Position numbers and translations under genes: made by a program. Of a DNA stretch of 64,000 bases, positions 52,104 through 61,387 are shown in pieces. The notes under the pieces are model-generated. The model worked only from the letters and a program-made list of their open reading frames with translations. It ran no database searches and had not been told where the DNA came from. This DNA is from Hufsiella ginkgonis (lineage in GTDB: Bacteria > Bacteroidota > Bacteroidia > Sphingobacteriales > Sphingobacteriaceae). Within the stretch, counting starts at the first letter, position 1; each line of letters begins with the position of its first letter. The stretch is taken from contig NZ_WVHS01000002.1 in NCBI RefSeq assembly GCF_009834915.1, positions 744,001 through 808,000 on the forward strand. Direction: 5' to 3'.

Positions 52104-54020
52104 ATGATCGCAATCAACAACCTCACGTTCGAGATCGGTGCAAGGGCATTATACGACGAAGCGAACTGGCATATTAAACCCGGAGAAAAAATCGGCCTGA
52201 TCGGCGCAAATGGTACGGGGAAAACCACCTTACTTAAGATCATCGTAGGTCAGTACTCGCCCACCAGCGGAACGATCTCGATGGCCAAAGACATTAAGAT
52301 CGGGTACCTGAACCAGGACCTGCTCTCCTACCAGTCTGACAAGAGCATTTTGCATGTGGCCATGGAGGCTTTCGAGCGCCAGAACCAACTGCATACCGAG
52401 ATAGAGAATATCCTCAAAAAACTGGAAACGGATTATTCCGACGACCTGCTGCATAAGCTAAGCGATAAGCAGCACGAGTTCGAGGCTTTGGACGGGTACA
52501 GCATCGAGTATCGCGCACACGAGATCCTCGCGGGCCTCGGCTTTAGCGAGGAAGAACAAACGCGGCAGCTCTCCACCTTTTCGGGCGGATGGCGGATGCG
52601 TGTGATGCTGGCAAGGATCCTGCTCCAGGCTCCTGACATCCTCCTGCTTGACGAACCTACCAACCACCTCGACCTTCCATCCATCAAATGGCTCGAAACC
52701 TACCTGCAGGCGTTCGAAGGAGCGATCGTGATCGTTTCGCACGACCGGTATTTCCTCGACCGCGTGGTGAAGAAGATCGTGGAATCCCGTAAAGGAAAGC
52801 TGACACCGTATGCCGGTAACTACAGTTTCTACCTGGAAGAAAAAGCGTTGCGTGAAGAGATCCAAAGCGGTCAGTATAAGAACCAGCAAGCCAGGATCCG
52901 CCAGGAAGAAAGGCTTATCGAACGTTTCCGTGCAAAGGCAAGCAAGGCGAAAATGGCGCAATCGCGCATCAAGGCGCTGGATAAAATGGAACGCGTGGAT
53001 GATGTGGATGACGACAACCCAAGCGTAAATTTCAGCTTTAAATTCAGCAAGCAATCCGGGCGGCACGTGGTCCGCATCGAACATCTTAGCAAGTCGTACC
53101 CCGGTCTTTCCATCCTGAACAATGCGGAAGGCGTGATCGAGAAGGGCGACAAGATCGCGCTGATCGGTGCCAACGGTAAAGGAAAATCGACGCTGCTGCG
53201 GATCATCGCCGGCGCCGATAAAGATTTCACAGGGATGTCTGAAACCGGGCATAACGTAACGCAAACATTCTTTGCGCAACACCAGCTGGAAGCATTGCAC
53301 CTGGAAAACGAGATCATCCGCGAGCTCCAGGCATTTGCACCGAAACACACCGAAACGGAACTGCGCAGTATCCTGGGATGTTTCCTCTTTACCGGCGACG
53401 ACGTGTTCAAAAAGATCAAGGTACTTTCCGGGGGAGAAAAATCGAGGGTTGCGCTGGCGAAAGCCCTCACCTCCGATGCCAATTTCCTGGTACTTGATGA
53501 GCCTACCAATCACCTTGACATTCAATCGGTGAATATCCTTATCCAGTCGCTGCAACAGTTTGACGGGACGTTCATCGTAGTTTCCCACGACCGGTTCTTC
53601 CTGGATAACATCGCCAATAAGATCTGGTATATCGAAAACCAGGAGATCAAAGAATACCCCGGCACCTATGCGGAATACGAGGAGTGGCAGTCAAAACGTC
53701 CAGCCCAGGCCGGTAAACCCGCAACGCCGCCAAAGAAGGAGGAAAAGCCGGCGGAGAAACCGAAACCTGCACCTTCTGCCGATAAAAGCGGAGAGCTGAA
53801 GAGGCTGAACCAAACGCTGCTGAAGCTGGAAGAGCGGATCGGCACCCTTAAAACCGCGCTGGCTGACACGGAGACCCAGCTTTCTAAACAGGAAATTTAT
53901 TTGGATTCGAAGAAGCTTGCCGCGGCCAACGATCAGTACAAAAAGACCAAAGCGGAACTTGAAACGGTACAGGGCGACTGGGAAAGCCTGGCGGAACAGA
54001 TCCTGGAGCTCGAACAATAA
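52104..54020 (+). CDS. ABC-F family ATPase (ribosomal)
   Basis: The start is the ATG at 52104 (MIAINNLTFEIGARALYDEANWHIKPGEKIGLIGANGTGKTTLL). The 638-residue protein has two ATPase domains with no membrane domain: Walker A GANGTGKT and GANGKGKS, signature FSGGWRMR and LSGGEKSR, and LLLDEPTNHLDL and LVLDEPTNHLDI. The linker has the charged Arm/linker-like region (ARIRQEERLIERFRAKASKAKMAQSRIKALDKMERVDD), and the C terminus is a coiled coil. ABC-F proteins of the Uup/EttA type act on the ribosome. Confidence 0.94.
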   Translation: MIAINNLTFEIGARALYDEANWHIKPGEKIGLIGANGTGKTTLLKIIVGQYSPTSGTISMAKDIKIGYLNQDLLSYQSDKSILHVAMEAFERQNQLHTEIENILKKLETDYSDDLLHKLSDKQHEFEALDGYSIEYRAHEILAGLGFSEEEQTRQLSTFSGGWRMRVMLARILLQAPDILLLDEPTNHLDLPSIKWLETYLQAFEGAIVIVSHDRYFLDRVVKKIVESRKGKLTPYAGNYSFYLEEKALREEIQSGQYKNQQARIRQEERLIERFRAKASKAKMAQSRIKALDKMERVDDVDDDNPSVNFSFKFSKQSGRHVVRIEHLSKSYPGLSILNNAEGVIEKGDKIALIGANGKGKSTLLRIIAGADKDFTGMSETGHNVTQTFFAQHQLEALHLENEIIRELQAFAPKHTETELRSILGCFLFTGDDVFKKIKVLSGGEKSRVALAKALTSDANFLVLDEPTNHLDIQSVNILIQSLQQFDGTFIVVSHDRFFLDNIANKIWYIENQEIKEYPGTYAEYEEWQSKRPAQAGKPATPPKKEEKPAEKPKPAPSADKSGELKRLNQTLLKLEERIGTLKTALADTETQLSKQEIYLDSKKLAAANDQYKKTKAELETVQGDWESLAEQILELEQ

Positions 54021-54030
54021 TATTATGAAA

Positions 54031-54083
54031 AACTAACGGTTAGTTCATCCCATAAGAAAACTCAATCTTATGGCTGAACTAAC
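54031..54083 (+). promoter_or_regulatory. Hairpin switch over the exbD-like start codon
   Basis: 54039-54057 (GTTAGTTCATCCCATAAGA) pairs with 54066-54083 (TCTTATGGCTGAACTAAC) with one bulged base and an 8-base loop. The right arm contains the ATG at 54070. The element GTTAGTT (54039-54045) can also pair with AACTAAC at 54031-54037, so two exclusive folds are possible. This could control translation. Confidence 0.6.
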
Positions 54084-54588
54084 TACCTCTTCCGCCGGGC
54101 GGGGCTCCCACGGAAGAACCCTTTCCAAAACCTTACCCAGGGTTGACCTCACGGCGATGGTCGACCTGGCTTTTTTACTGATCACCTTTTTCATGCTTAC
54201 CACCACGCTCGCCAAACAAAACGCGATGGCGGTGACCATGCCGGCAGACGACACTGAACCCGATAGGCCGGTTCCTGAAAAAAGAACATTGAATATTTTT
54301 ATGGGAAACAATGACCGGGTTGCGTGGTACGTGGGATCGCCGGAAAATCATACCCCGCTTCAGCACACCAGGTATTCAGGCAACGGCTTACGCAAGATCA
54401 TGCTCAGCCAGGGCGCAGCCATCCGGCAGTCGACCGGGAAGGACATGATCGTACTCATTAAACCCGGCGAAAAAAGTAAGGTAAAAAACCTGGTGGATGT
54501 GCTCGACGAGATCAACATCACCAAAATATCCCGCTATGCGATCGTAGACGCCGCACCTGCAGAAAAGAAGATGCTTGCCGGTCTCTAA
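54070..54588 (+). CDS. ExbD/TolR-like protein
   Basis: The 172-residue protein has a basic N-terminal part, one membrane helix (about 31-50) with the conserved Asp (VDLTAMVDLAFLLITFFMLTT) and a periplasmic domain with NIFMGNNDRVAWYV, GLRKIMLSQ and DMIVLIKPGEKSKVKNLVDVLDEINITKISRYAIVD. ExbD/TolR proteins couple proton flow to TonB or TolA. No ExbB or TonB gene is adjacent, so it is an orphan copy. Confidence 0.9.
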   Translation: MAELTTSSAGRGSHGRTLSKTLPRVDLTAMVDLAFLLITFFMLTTTLAKQNAMAVTMPADDTEPDRPVPEKRTLNIFMGNNDRVAWYVGSPENHTPLQHTRYSGNGLRKIMLSQGAAIRQSTGKDMIVLIKPGEKSKVKNLVDVLDEINITKISRYAIVDAAPAEKKMLAGL

Positions 54589-54605
54589 AGAGACGAACAG
54601 TTTAG

Positions 54606-54613
54606 TAAGTTTG
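54606..54613 (+). promoter_or_regulatory. Possible -7 box just before the NlpC/P60 gene
   Basis: TAAGTTTG fits TAnnTTTG and ends 3 bases before the chosen ATG at 54617. That is too close for a normal leader, so either translation begins at the later ATG at 54629 or the box is chance. Confidence 0.3.
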
Positions 54614-54616
54614 CAC

Positions 54617-55180
54617 ATGCATAAAATCATGATACTGTGCGGACTGCCTGTTGTCCTCTTTGCCTGCGGAAGCGCCCCGGAACAATATCCCGTTAAAATA
54701 GAGGCGGCCAACCAGGTGAAAACTGACTCGCTTACACAGCCGGTAAGCGTAATAAACCCGGAAGGCGAAATTAATACCGGCACCACCGACCCGGGAAAAC
54801 TGGTAGCCTATGCGTTGACACTGAAAGGAACTCCTTATAAATACGCGAGCGCTGACCCGGCTTCAGGGTTTGACTGTTCCGGTTTCATCACCTACGTTTT
54901 CAACCATTTTGGCATCAGCGTTCCGCGAAGCTCGGTGGATTTTACCCAACAGGGAAAGCCTACCGAGCTTCGTTTAGCAAAACCCGGCGACCTGATCCTG
55001 TTCACAGGAACAGACAGCACCATCAGAACGGTAGGACATATGGGTATCATCACCCGTTCGGGCGACAGCACGGTATTTGTGCACTCCACTTCCGGCAAAG
55101 CGTACGGGGTTACCGAAACCACGCTTAACCCCTATTACATGGGGAGGTTTGTGAAAGTGATCCGTATATTTAAGGAGTAG
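54617..55180 (+). CDS. NlpC/P60 family lipoprotein (cell-wall endopeptidase)
   Basis: The start is the ATG at 54617 (MHKIMILCGLPVVLFACGS). The lipobox LFAC ends at Cys17. The 187-residue protein has the catalytic Cys87 (GFDCSGFITYVFNHFG), His141 (TVGHMGII) and a final HSTSG motif. NlpC/P60 enzymes cut peptide bonds in peptidoglycan. Lipidation would place it on a membrane. It follows the exbD-like gene by 28 bases. Confidence 0.9.
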   Translation: MHKIMILCGLPVVLFACGSAPEQYPVKIEAANQVKTDSLTQPVSVINPEGEINTGTTDPGKLVAYALTLKGTPYKYASADPASGFDCSGFITYVFNHFGISVPRSSVDFTQQGKPTELRLAKPGDLILFTGTDSTIRTVGHMGIITRSGDSTVFVHSTSGKAYGVTETTLNPYYMGRFVKVIRIFKE

Positions 55181-55613
55181 GCGCTGCCAGCTTAAACGCC
55201 TGCCTGGCAATAAGTTTCCATGTGCCTTTTTCCTTTTGCCATACCTGCAGCACACCGAGACTTGTAGTTCCGGCAACGCCGTTATCGTTAGTCCTGGCAT
55301 TTAGCTTGTGGCGTACCAGCGCGGTACTCCCGACCACTTTCACGGTTTGTTCGGTAAGGTCAAGCGTCACGAAGTCGGATTTTCCGCTGGCAAGGCTCTC
55401 CACAAAAGCGGCTTTATCTTCCATCTTTCCGCTGGAGTGGCCGTAAGTTAAATTATCTGAAGCGCTGGCTTCCAGCTGGGCGCGGTTACCGTCAAGCATT
55501 GCCTTCGACAACACCTGGACTGCGGCAGTCACCTCTTTTTCATTCTTCGACTGTGCCCGGGCGGCAACCTGGAACGCGAGAAAAAGCAGGACAAAATAAA
55601 ATAGTCTTTTCAT
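55170..55613 (-). CDS. DUF4440/SnoaL-like nuclear-transport-factor-2 fold protein, exported
   Basis: The 147-residue protein has a signal peptide (MKRLFYFVLLFLAFQVAARAQ) and an NTF2-like fold (AAVQVLSKAMLDGNRAQLEASASDNLTYGHSSGKMEDKAAFVESLASGKSDFVTLDLTEQTVKVVGSTALVRHKLNARTND and LGVLQVWQKEKGTWKLIARQAFKL). DUF4440 proteins carry various small-molecule roles. It converges with the NlpC/P60 gene with an 11-base overlap. Confidence 0.9.
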   Translation of the reverse strand: MKRLFYFVLLFLAFQVAARAQSKNEKEVTAAVQVLSKAMLDGNRAQLEASASDNLTYGHSSGKMEDKAAFVESLASGKSDFVTLDLTEQTVKVVGSTALVRHKLNARTNDNGVAGTTSLGVLQVWQKEKGTWKLIARQAFKLAAPTP

Positions 55614-55657
55614 TGGATTAATTGGCTTCCGGCTAAAGTAGAAAAAATCGGCCAGAT

Positions 55658-55849
55658 TCAGGAAGAATATGACCGCATCACATCCTCGTAACTTTCGGGA
55701 GTTAAATAAATGATCGGCTCTTCTTCGGTATGAGAGGCCTCGAGAACGATCCGGGTACCCTGGTATGCGGGCTCAATGGCTATGATCCGGCTCTTTTCAA
55801 AAGTAACGATCTCGTTGTCGATCATTAGGGTAAAGAAGGCTGATGGCAT
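55658..55849 (-). CDS. Small hypothetical protein, 63 residues
   Basis: The frame from the ATG at 55849 reads MPSAFFTLMIDNEIVTFEKS then RIIAIEPAYQGTRIVLEASH and ends YEDVMRSYSS. It looks like a real beta-rich protein with a regular pattern, but I do not recognise the family. It lies between two other small genes on the minus strand. Confidence 0.6.
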   Translation of the reverse strand: MPSAFFTLMIDNEIVTFEKSRIIAIEPAYQGTRIVLEASHTEEEPIIYLTPESYEDVMRSYSS

Positions 55850-55908
55850 GGGTCGTGTTGTTAATGCTGTTCACTCACTACAACTAATTTCCCTGCCACA
55901 AGTTCTTG

Positions 55909-56103
55909 TTACTTACTTTCCGATACCGATAACTTCGGTTCGCCTTTAAGCCAAACGTAACTTTTCTCATTGCACCGGTTACATTCAAACCGTTTAATAG
56001 GCAGCCAAAAGAGGAAAATCTTGACCAGCGAAGCCCTCCTCACCCGGGAACTGAGATAGCCTTGATTACACTTTCTGCACTTTATCTTAACTTTTTGTGC
56101 CAT
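55909..56103 (-). CDS. Small zinc-ribbon-like protein, 64 residues
   Basis: I start at the ATG at 56103 (MAQKVKIKCRKCNQGYLSSRVRRASLVKIFLFWLPIKRFECNRCNEKSYVWLKGEPKLSVSESK). Two CxxC pairs, CRKC and CNRC, suggest a zinc ribbon. The hydrophobic run between them may be a short membrane segment. Its family is not recognised. Confidence 0.65.
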   Translation of the reverse strand: MAQKVKIKCRKCNQGYLSSRVRRASLVKIFLFWLPIKRFECNRCNEKSYVWLKGEPKLSVSESK

Positions 56104-56205
56104 TATTACAACATTAAGGTTGAATATTTGCCTAAGATACAAATAGCAGGTGCTTGGCGCCTACTGTAAGGGGTGGACAAATAGGGGACAAAAACGTTAC
56201 AAGCC

Positions 56206-57981
56206 TTAAATAGACTCTATTGTCTTCTCCAGGCTGGGTTCTTCACTTAAACCCATTTTTTTCCTCAAACGTTGCTTTGATTTTTTTACGCCATCAATAG
56301 TGATCCCCAGCATGTTCGCCATTTCGCGGTTACCCAGCCGGAGCCTGATCAGGGTGATTATCCGGAGATCCGTTTCGGTGAGATTGGTGTATTTTTTCCT
56401 GAGTTCGGTAAAAAAACCCTGGTGTACTTTCATGAACAGGCGCTTAAACTCCGTCCATTTCTCGTCTGTGATGATGGTGGCCTGCATCAGTTTTTCCAGG
56501 TTCACCAGTTCTTCCGTTTTTTCGGGACTATCCGGAAGCACCTGCAGATGTGCACGCTCATTCCTGATGTTCTCGATCATGAGATTTTTCTGCAGCAGGT
56601 TCTCTATGTATTGCTGCAGTAAAGAACTGGTGCTGGCCAGCTCGGCGTCAAGCCTGCGCTTTTCAAGCTCCAGCAGCTGGTGGTCTTTTGCGGATTTCAG
56701 CCTTGCGCGGTTATAGATCAGGAAGAAGATCACCAGCAGCAAGGCCATTACGATGAGCATGCCGTTTCGTCTTACTTTTTCAATCTCCGCGCGGGTTTCC
56801 AGTTTATTTAACGTAGACAGGTAGTTGGTAGTCTTCCACTTCAGCCGGACCCGCTCTACCGCCTCGATATTGTTATGTGCGGCGAGAGTGTCTTTGGCTG
56901 CCTGTGTTTTTTTCAACTCGATGAGTGCTCTGCCGAAATCTTTTTGCTGCTGGTAGATCTCCGATCGCATTTCATGCAGCCTGATCCAAAGCTGCAGCTG
57001 CCCGGGGTAATTCCGAATCAGCTCCTCGGCGATACCTAGCCGTGCCGCCGCCTCACCTGAACGTCCCTCCTCAAAGCTGATCCTCGCCATTCGCAGCATC
57101 GCCGCTGCCGCGTTCACCTTATCGCCGTAGGCTGCCGACGCTTTGTAATCCAGCTCCAGGTAAGGCAGCGCCCGCGCATAATCCTTCTGGTAAAAATACA
57201 CCGAGCCTATATTTCCCTTGGCAATGGTCACCCAAACGCTGTCGTTGCTTTTCCCGGCCAGCTGCACGGCTTTATTAAACTGGACCATCGCTTTGTCGTA
57301 ATGGCCGCAATTGCGATAGATCAACCCAAGCGTGTTGGTGAAATTAACCAGGTCTCGGGGAGCTGTCACCTGGTACCGGAGCGCCTCAAGCAGCAGGGTG
57401 CGCGCATTCTCGTAATCGCCGAGCGTGTAGTAGAAGGAAGCGACATTGCCCAAAAGCAACCCACAATCGGGAACCCGTGCAAAGCCGATCGCGCTTAACT
57501 GCTCCCGCGACCTCAGGAAGTACAGGCAAGCTTCGGTGTTCTTCTTGTAAGTGGCATAATACATGCCCTTTTTATACAGGTATAGGCCGGTTTCGTAGGG
57601 AAGGCGGTAGGTTTGAGCTAACCGGATCGCTTGTTCATATAGCTCGTCGCTCCGCTGGTTAAATCCGCGGTTCACCGAGTAGTAATCTGCCCACAATTCA
57701 TACACCGCACATTCCAGCTTCTTGTCGGTGATCTCGGCGGCGATCTTTAACAGTTCATCCATTGCCCTTTCCGTTGTCGCCTCATCCGCTTTCCTGAACC
57801 GCTCTTTATAAATCGCTACCGCCCTTTTGATACGGTCGGGTTCCGGCAGGCGCCTGATCTCTCCTACCGTCGCGGCAGCTGTAAACACCTTCGCCGGCTT
57901 TGACAGCGCCGGCAACATAACGAAACACAACGTCCACATTACCCCATGGGGATACCAGGAAGTAAATTTGTAGATGACCAT
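56206..57981 (-). CDS. TPR-containing membrane regulator with C-terminal LuxR-like HTH
   Basis: The 591-residue protein has an N-terminal signal/membrane segment, TPR repeats (about 100-390), a membrane helix (about 405-425, MLIVMALLLVIFFLIYNRA), a coiled coil (about 430-500) and an HTH at the end (LTETDLRIITLIRLRLGNREMANMLGITIDGVKKSKQRLRKKMGL). This plan is shared by Bacteroidota membrane-bound transcription factors that sense periplasmic signals through TPRs. No target gene is obvious. Confidence 0.88.
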   Translation of the reverse strand: MVIYKFTSWYPHGVMWTLCFVMLPALSKPAKVFTAAATVGEIRRLPEPDRIKRAVAIYKERFRKADEATTERAMDELLKIAAEITDKKLECAVYELWADYYSVNRGFNQRSDELYEQAIRLAQTYRLPYETGLYLYKKGMYYATYKKNTEACLYFLRSREQLSAIGFARVPDCGLLLGNVASFYYTLGDYENARTLLLEALRYQVTAPRDLVNFTNTLGLIYRNCGHYDKAMVQFNKAVQLAGKSNDSVWVTIAKGNIGSVYFYQKDYARALPYLELDYKASAAYGDKVNAAAAMLRMARISFEEGRSGEAAARLGIAEELIRNYPGQLQLWIRLHEMRSEIYQQQKDFGRALIELKKTQAAKDTLAAHNNIEAVERVRLKWKTTNYLSTLNKLETRAEIEKVRRNGMLIVMALLLVIFFLIYNRARLKSAKDHQLLELEKRRLDAELASTSSLLQQYIENLLQKNLMIENIRNERAHLQVLPDSPEKTEELVNLEKLMQATIITDEKWTEFKRLFMKVHQGFFTELRKKYTNLTETDLRIITLIRLRLGNREMANMLGITIDGVKKSKQRLRKKMGLSEEPSLEKTIESI

Positions 57982-58145
57982 TGCCTGGCGGTAATTTTGT
58001 GTGAGCTCAAATTTAAGCCAACGGGAAAATAAACTGCACTTAAGTTTTCAACAACACCTGCCCCCGCCTATTTGTTAACATGCGCTTAATCTTCACTTGA
58101 AGTGCAACCCCGACATTTGCCTATCGTGTAACTTAACACAGAACT

Positions 58146-58997
58146 ATGGCCAAAAGAGCAGTGGATCTCGTAATCCTTTCCGACGTGCACCTGGGCACTT
58201 ACGGCTGCCACGCAAAAGAGCTGCTGCAGTATTTAAAAAGTATTTCTCCGGGCAAGCTGGTGCTTAACGGCGACATTATCGATATCTGGCAATTCAGCAA
58301 ATCCTATTGGCCCGAAACCCACATGAAGGTGCTGCGCAGGATCATGAAGCTGGTAACCGAAGGCACCCCTGTTTATTACCTCACGGGAAACCACGACGAG
58401 ATGCTGCGAAAATTCTCCGACATGAGCATCGGAAGTTTTCACCTGCTCGACAAAATGGTGACGGAAGTGAACGGCCGCAAAGCGTGGATATTTCACGGCG
58501 ATGTGTTCGACGTGACCATGCAGCATTCAAAATGGCTGGCCAAGCTTGGCGCCGTGGGCTATGACACGCTGATCCTGCTGAACAGTTTGGTAAACTGGTG
58601 CTTAAAGCTGGCGGGACGAGAAAAAATGAGCTTTTCCAAGCGGGTGAAAGCGAAATTTAAAGACGCCGTAAAATTCATCAACGAGTTTGAGCTCACCGCT
58701 GCAGACCTCGCCATCGACAAAGGATACGACTACGTGATCTGCGGCCACATCCACCAGGCCGAAATGCGCGGGATCACTACCGAAAAAGGCAGTGTGCTAT
58801 ACCTCAATTCCGGGGATTGGGTAGAAAGCCTCACCGCATTGGAATTCCACGAAGGTGCGTGGAATATTTTCAAGTACGATCCGCGCGATTTTGCGAAGAA
58901 CAATGCCGATGACAATGATGCGCTCGACAAAGAAGACCTCAATTCGATGCTGGATGTAAATATCCTGCTCAGCAAGTTTAAAACGGAGATCGGTTAA
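58146..58997 (+). CDS. Metallophosphoesterase (UDP-2,3-diacylglucosamine diphosphatase-like)
   Basis: The 283-residue protein has the metallophosphoesterase motifs in order: LSDVHLGTYG (Asp13, His15), LNGDIIDIW, LTGNHDE, HGDVFD and GHIHQAE. It resembles LpxH-like proteins, which cleave UDP-diacylglucosamine in lipid A synthesis, but may act on other lipid diphosphates. It ends 4 bases inside the convergent GH1 gene. Confidence 0.88.
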   Translation: MAKRAVDLVILSDVHLGTYGCHAKELLQYLKSISPGKLVLNGDIIDIWQFSKSYWPETHMKVLRRIMKLVTEGTPVYYLTGNHDEMLRKFSDMSIGSFHLLDKMVTEVNGRKAWIFHGDVFDVTMQHSKWLAKLGAVGYDTLILLNSLVNWCLKLAGREKMSFSKRVKAKFKDAVKFINEFELTAADLAIDKGYDYVICGHIHQAEMRGITTEKGSVLYLNSGDWVESLTALEFHEGAWNIFKYDPRDFAKNNADDNDALDKEDLNSMLDVNILLSKFKTEIG

Positions 58998-60346
58998 CGG
59001 CCCGAAAGGAAGTCGCCATACCAGCGCCCGGAATCTTTGACGGTTCGCCGCTGCGTTTCCGGGTCGACTTTTACGATTCCGAACTTCGGGCGGTAGCCCT
59101 CCGCCCATTCGAAATTATCCGTTAGGGTCCACACAAAATATCCCTCAACTTTGCACCCTTCCTGTTTGGCTTTAAATACCTGGGCAATGTAATCTTTAAG
59201 GTAATTAATGCGCCTTTCGTCGTGTACCCTGCCGGCAGTCTCCACGTCTTTAAAGGCGGCGCCATTTTCGGTAACGTAAAGTTTGGGAATGCCGGGGTAG
59301 GCATCAAACTTCTTCAGCATGTGGTAAATCGACGGCGGGTACACTTCCCAGTTCATCTCAGTAATGTCTTTTGTGCGCCTTTTTGCGTCCACCAGCCGCG
59401 CGTGTACGTAAGGCGTAAACAAGCTGAAGCTCACAATTTCGCGGGTATAGTTCTGCACACCCGCAAAGTCGAGATTGGCAATCATCTTTTGATCGTCGCC
59501 GGGAAGCATGTATTTTTCGAGCTTCCGCAACACCGGCACGTCTTTAACAGGATATCCCATTCCAAGGGCAGGCTCGATAAATAGCCGGTTCAACAGGGCA
59601 TCTACGCGGTTGGCGGCGGCCGTGTCCCATCTACTGGTCGTTTGAGGCTCGATCATCGAGCAGGAAAAGGTGCTTCCTACTTCCGCATCCGGGCAGGCCG
59701 ACTTAAGTATGCGTGCGCCTTCGGCCATAGCCAGTACCGAGTGATGTACCGCCGGAAAAAAGTTACGCACCCCCCGCCGGCCGGGGGCGTGCACACCCAG
59801 GAAATACCCGGCACCGGTAAATACCATCGGCTCGTTCATCACCATCCAATGACCAACCCGGTCGCCGAAACGTTTGGCACAAACCGATACATAGTCGCTA
59901 AACCACGAAACAACGTCCCGGTTGGTCCATCCGCCCTTCAGCTCGAGCGCTTGCGGCAGGTCCCAGTGATAAAGGGTTACCCACGGATCGATCCCTTTTT
60001 CCAGGCAGTTGTCGATCAACCGGTCGTAATAGTCGAGCCCCATGGGATTAACCGCACCGGTACCCCCGGGAATGATGCGCGACCAGGCCAGTGAGAACCG
60101 GAAGTTGGGAATATTCAGCTGCCGGATGATCGAAAGATCTTCCGGGTACAAATGATAAAAATTACAGGCTACCCGGGCGTGATCGTTGTTGCAGATCTTC
60201 CCTTTCCGGTCGGTAAAGGTGTCCCAGATAGAGGGGCCTTTACCATCGTCAAGGTAAGCGCCCTCGGTCTGGCAGGCCGCCGATGAAACACCCCATGAAA
60301 ACTTTTCCCCGAATGATGATGCCTGCAATTGTTCCTCTCCCCCCAC
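58994..60346 (-). CDS. GH1-family beta-glucosidase
   Basis: The 450-residue protein has both catalytic glutamates: Glu172 (WMVMNEP, acid/base) and Glu360 (LYVTENGA, nucleophile). Further GH1 motifs are GVSSAACQTEGAYLDDGKGPSIWDTF and DNFEWAEGY. The start is GTG, six bases after the stop of the glycosyltransferase gene. No signal peptide is evident, so it probably acts inside the cell on glucosides or related sugars. Confidence 0.94.
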   Translation of the reverse strand: MGGEEQLQASSFGEKFSWGVSSAACQTEGAYLDDGKGPSIWDTFTDRKGKICNNDHARVACNFYHLYPEDLSIIRQLNIPNFRFSLAWSRIIPGGTGAVNPMGLDYYDRLIDNCLEKGIDPWVTLYHWDLPQALELKGGWTNRDVVSWFSDYVSVCAKRFGDRVGHWMVMNEPMVFTGAGYFLGVHAPGRRGVRNFFPAVHHSVLAMAEGARILKSACPDAEVGSTFSCSMIEPQTTSRWDTAAANRVDALLNRLFIEPALGMGYPVKDVPVLRKLEKYMLPGDDQKMIANLDFAGVQNYTREIVSFSLFTPYVHARLVDAKRRTKDITEMNWEVYPPSIYHMLKKFDAYPGIPKLYVTENGAAFKDVETAGRVHDERRINYLKDYIAQVFKAKQEGCKVEGYFVWTLTDNFEWAEGYRPKFGIVKVDPETQRRTVKDSGRWYGDFLSGR

Positions 60347-60352
60347 AGCCCG

Positions 60353-61387
60353 CTACGATTGCTTTAAATAATTGTAAGAATCCCATTCGGCGAACGGATC
60401 GGCCGTGTGCCTGGCTACGATCTTTTCAACGATGCCGCTGGTCATGTCCGGGTAATTAACCGGGATAATGGTGTCGTTGCCGAGCCATGCAGAGATCACC
60501 TCTTCGTGCCTGGGCTTCAGGTTATTGATTACAGGCACGCCCATTGTTTTGAGTGCGGCGGCGTTCAGGTGCTGCTCATACTGGCCTTTCATAGGCACTA
60601 CCATCAGTTTTTTGCCCATAAAAAGCGCTTCTGCGGGTGTTTCGAACCCCGCCCCGCACAGTACGCCCGCGGAGGCGGCCATGCTTTCGATAAACTTCGC
60701 GTTGTTTACCGGCTGCAGGCTTACGTTCCTGATACGCGAAGTTTTCCTGTTATGCTTGGAAAAAACGTCCCACTCTACGTCCGGGAACTCCGAAAGCCGT
60801 TTCACCAGTTGATCGTCATCGTATGCCGGCAGGTACACAGAAATATGTCCCTTATTCTTCAGTTCCTGCGTTCTTACCTGGCTCCGGATCACGGGCGTAA
60901 AGATCGACTCGTTATAAGCCGCAAAGTGAAAACCATACTGGCTGCTGGAAGGCGCGTAGTTGTTCAGGATCATCTTCCCGATCATGTCGGTATGTTCCGC
61001 GCGCGGGGATTCCGGCGCCAGCACCGCGGCCTGGTGGCTCAAGGCGATACAAGGCTTATTCTTAGCATAACACGCCCATGCCGAAACGGGTTCGAAGTCG
61101 TTGATCACCAGGTCGTAATCCGCTACCGGCAAAGTGTTTACACCCTTAATGAATTTTCTGAAACTGGCTTTGGCAATAGTTTTCCACAGGTCGACGCCAC
61201 CCTTTTTTCCGAAAATGAAGCTCAGTCCTCTTAGTTTATATTTAACGGGGAATGGCAGCACGAGGTCGCCCTGGATCCCGCTTACCAATACGTCCACCTG
61301 GCCATGTTGCCGCAGGCAGGGTACTACGTCCATGGAACGACCGAGATGACCGTTCCCGGTACCCTGGATAGCATAAAGGATCCTCAT
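60353..61387 (-). CDS. GT1/GT28-like glycosyltransferase
   Basis: The 344-residue protein begins MRILYAIQGTGNGHLGRSMD, a nucleotide-binding start typical of the GT-B family with GHLGR. In the C-terminal half it shows GVLCGAGFETPAEALFMGKKLMVVPMKGQYEQHLNAAALKTMG, a sugar-nucleotide binding site. It is similar to MGT- or MurG-type transferases. The GH1 gene follows by 6 bases, and the phosphoesterase gene converges on GH1. Confidence 0.88.
   Translation of the reverse strand: MRILYAIQGTGNGHLGRSMDVVPCLRQHGQVDVLVSGIQGDLVLPFPVKYKLRGLSFIFGKKGGVDLWKTIAKASFRKFIKGVNTLPVADYDLVINDFEPVSAWACYAKNKPCIALSHQAAVLAPESPRAEHTDMIGKMILNNYAPSSSQYGFHFAAYNESIFTPVIRSQVRTQELKNKGHISVYLPAYDDDQLVKRLSEFPDVEWDVFSKHNRKTSRIRNVSLQPVNNAKFIESMAASAGVLCGAGFETPAEALFMGKKLMVVPMKGQYEQHLNAAALKTMGVPVINNLKPRHEEVISAWLGNDTIIPVNYPDMTSGIVEKIVARHTADPFAEWDSYNYLKQS

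Noticed and set aside
52458-53588. 376-residue frame on the minus strand
   Set aside because: It is antisense to the clear ABC-F gene and has no domain of its own.
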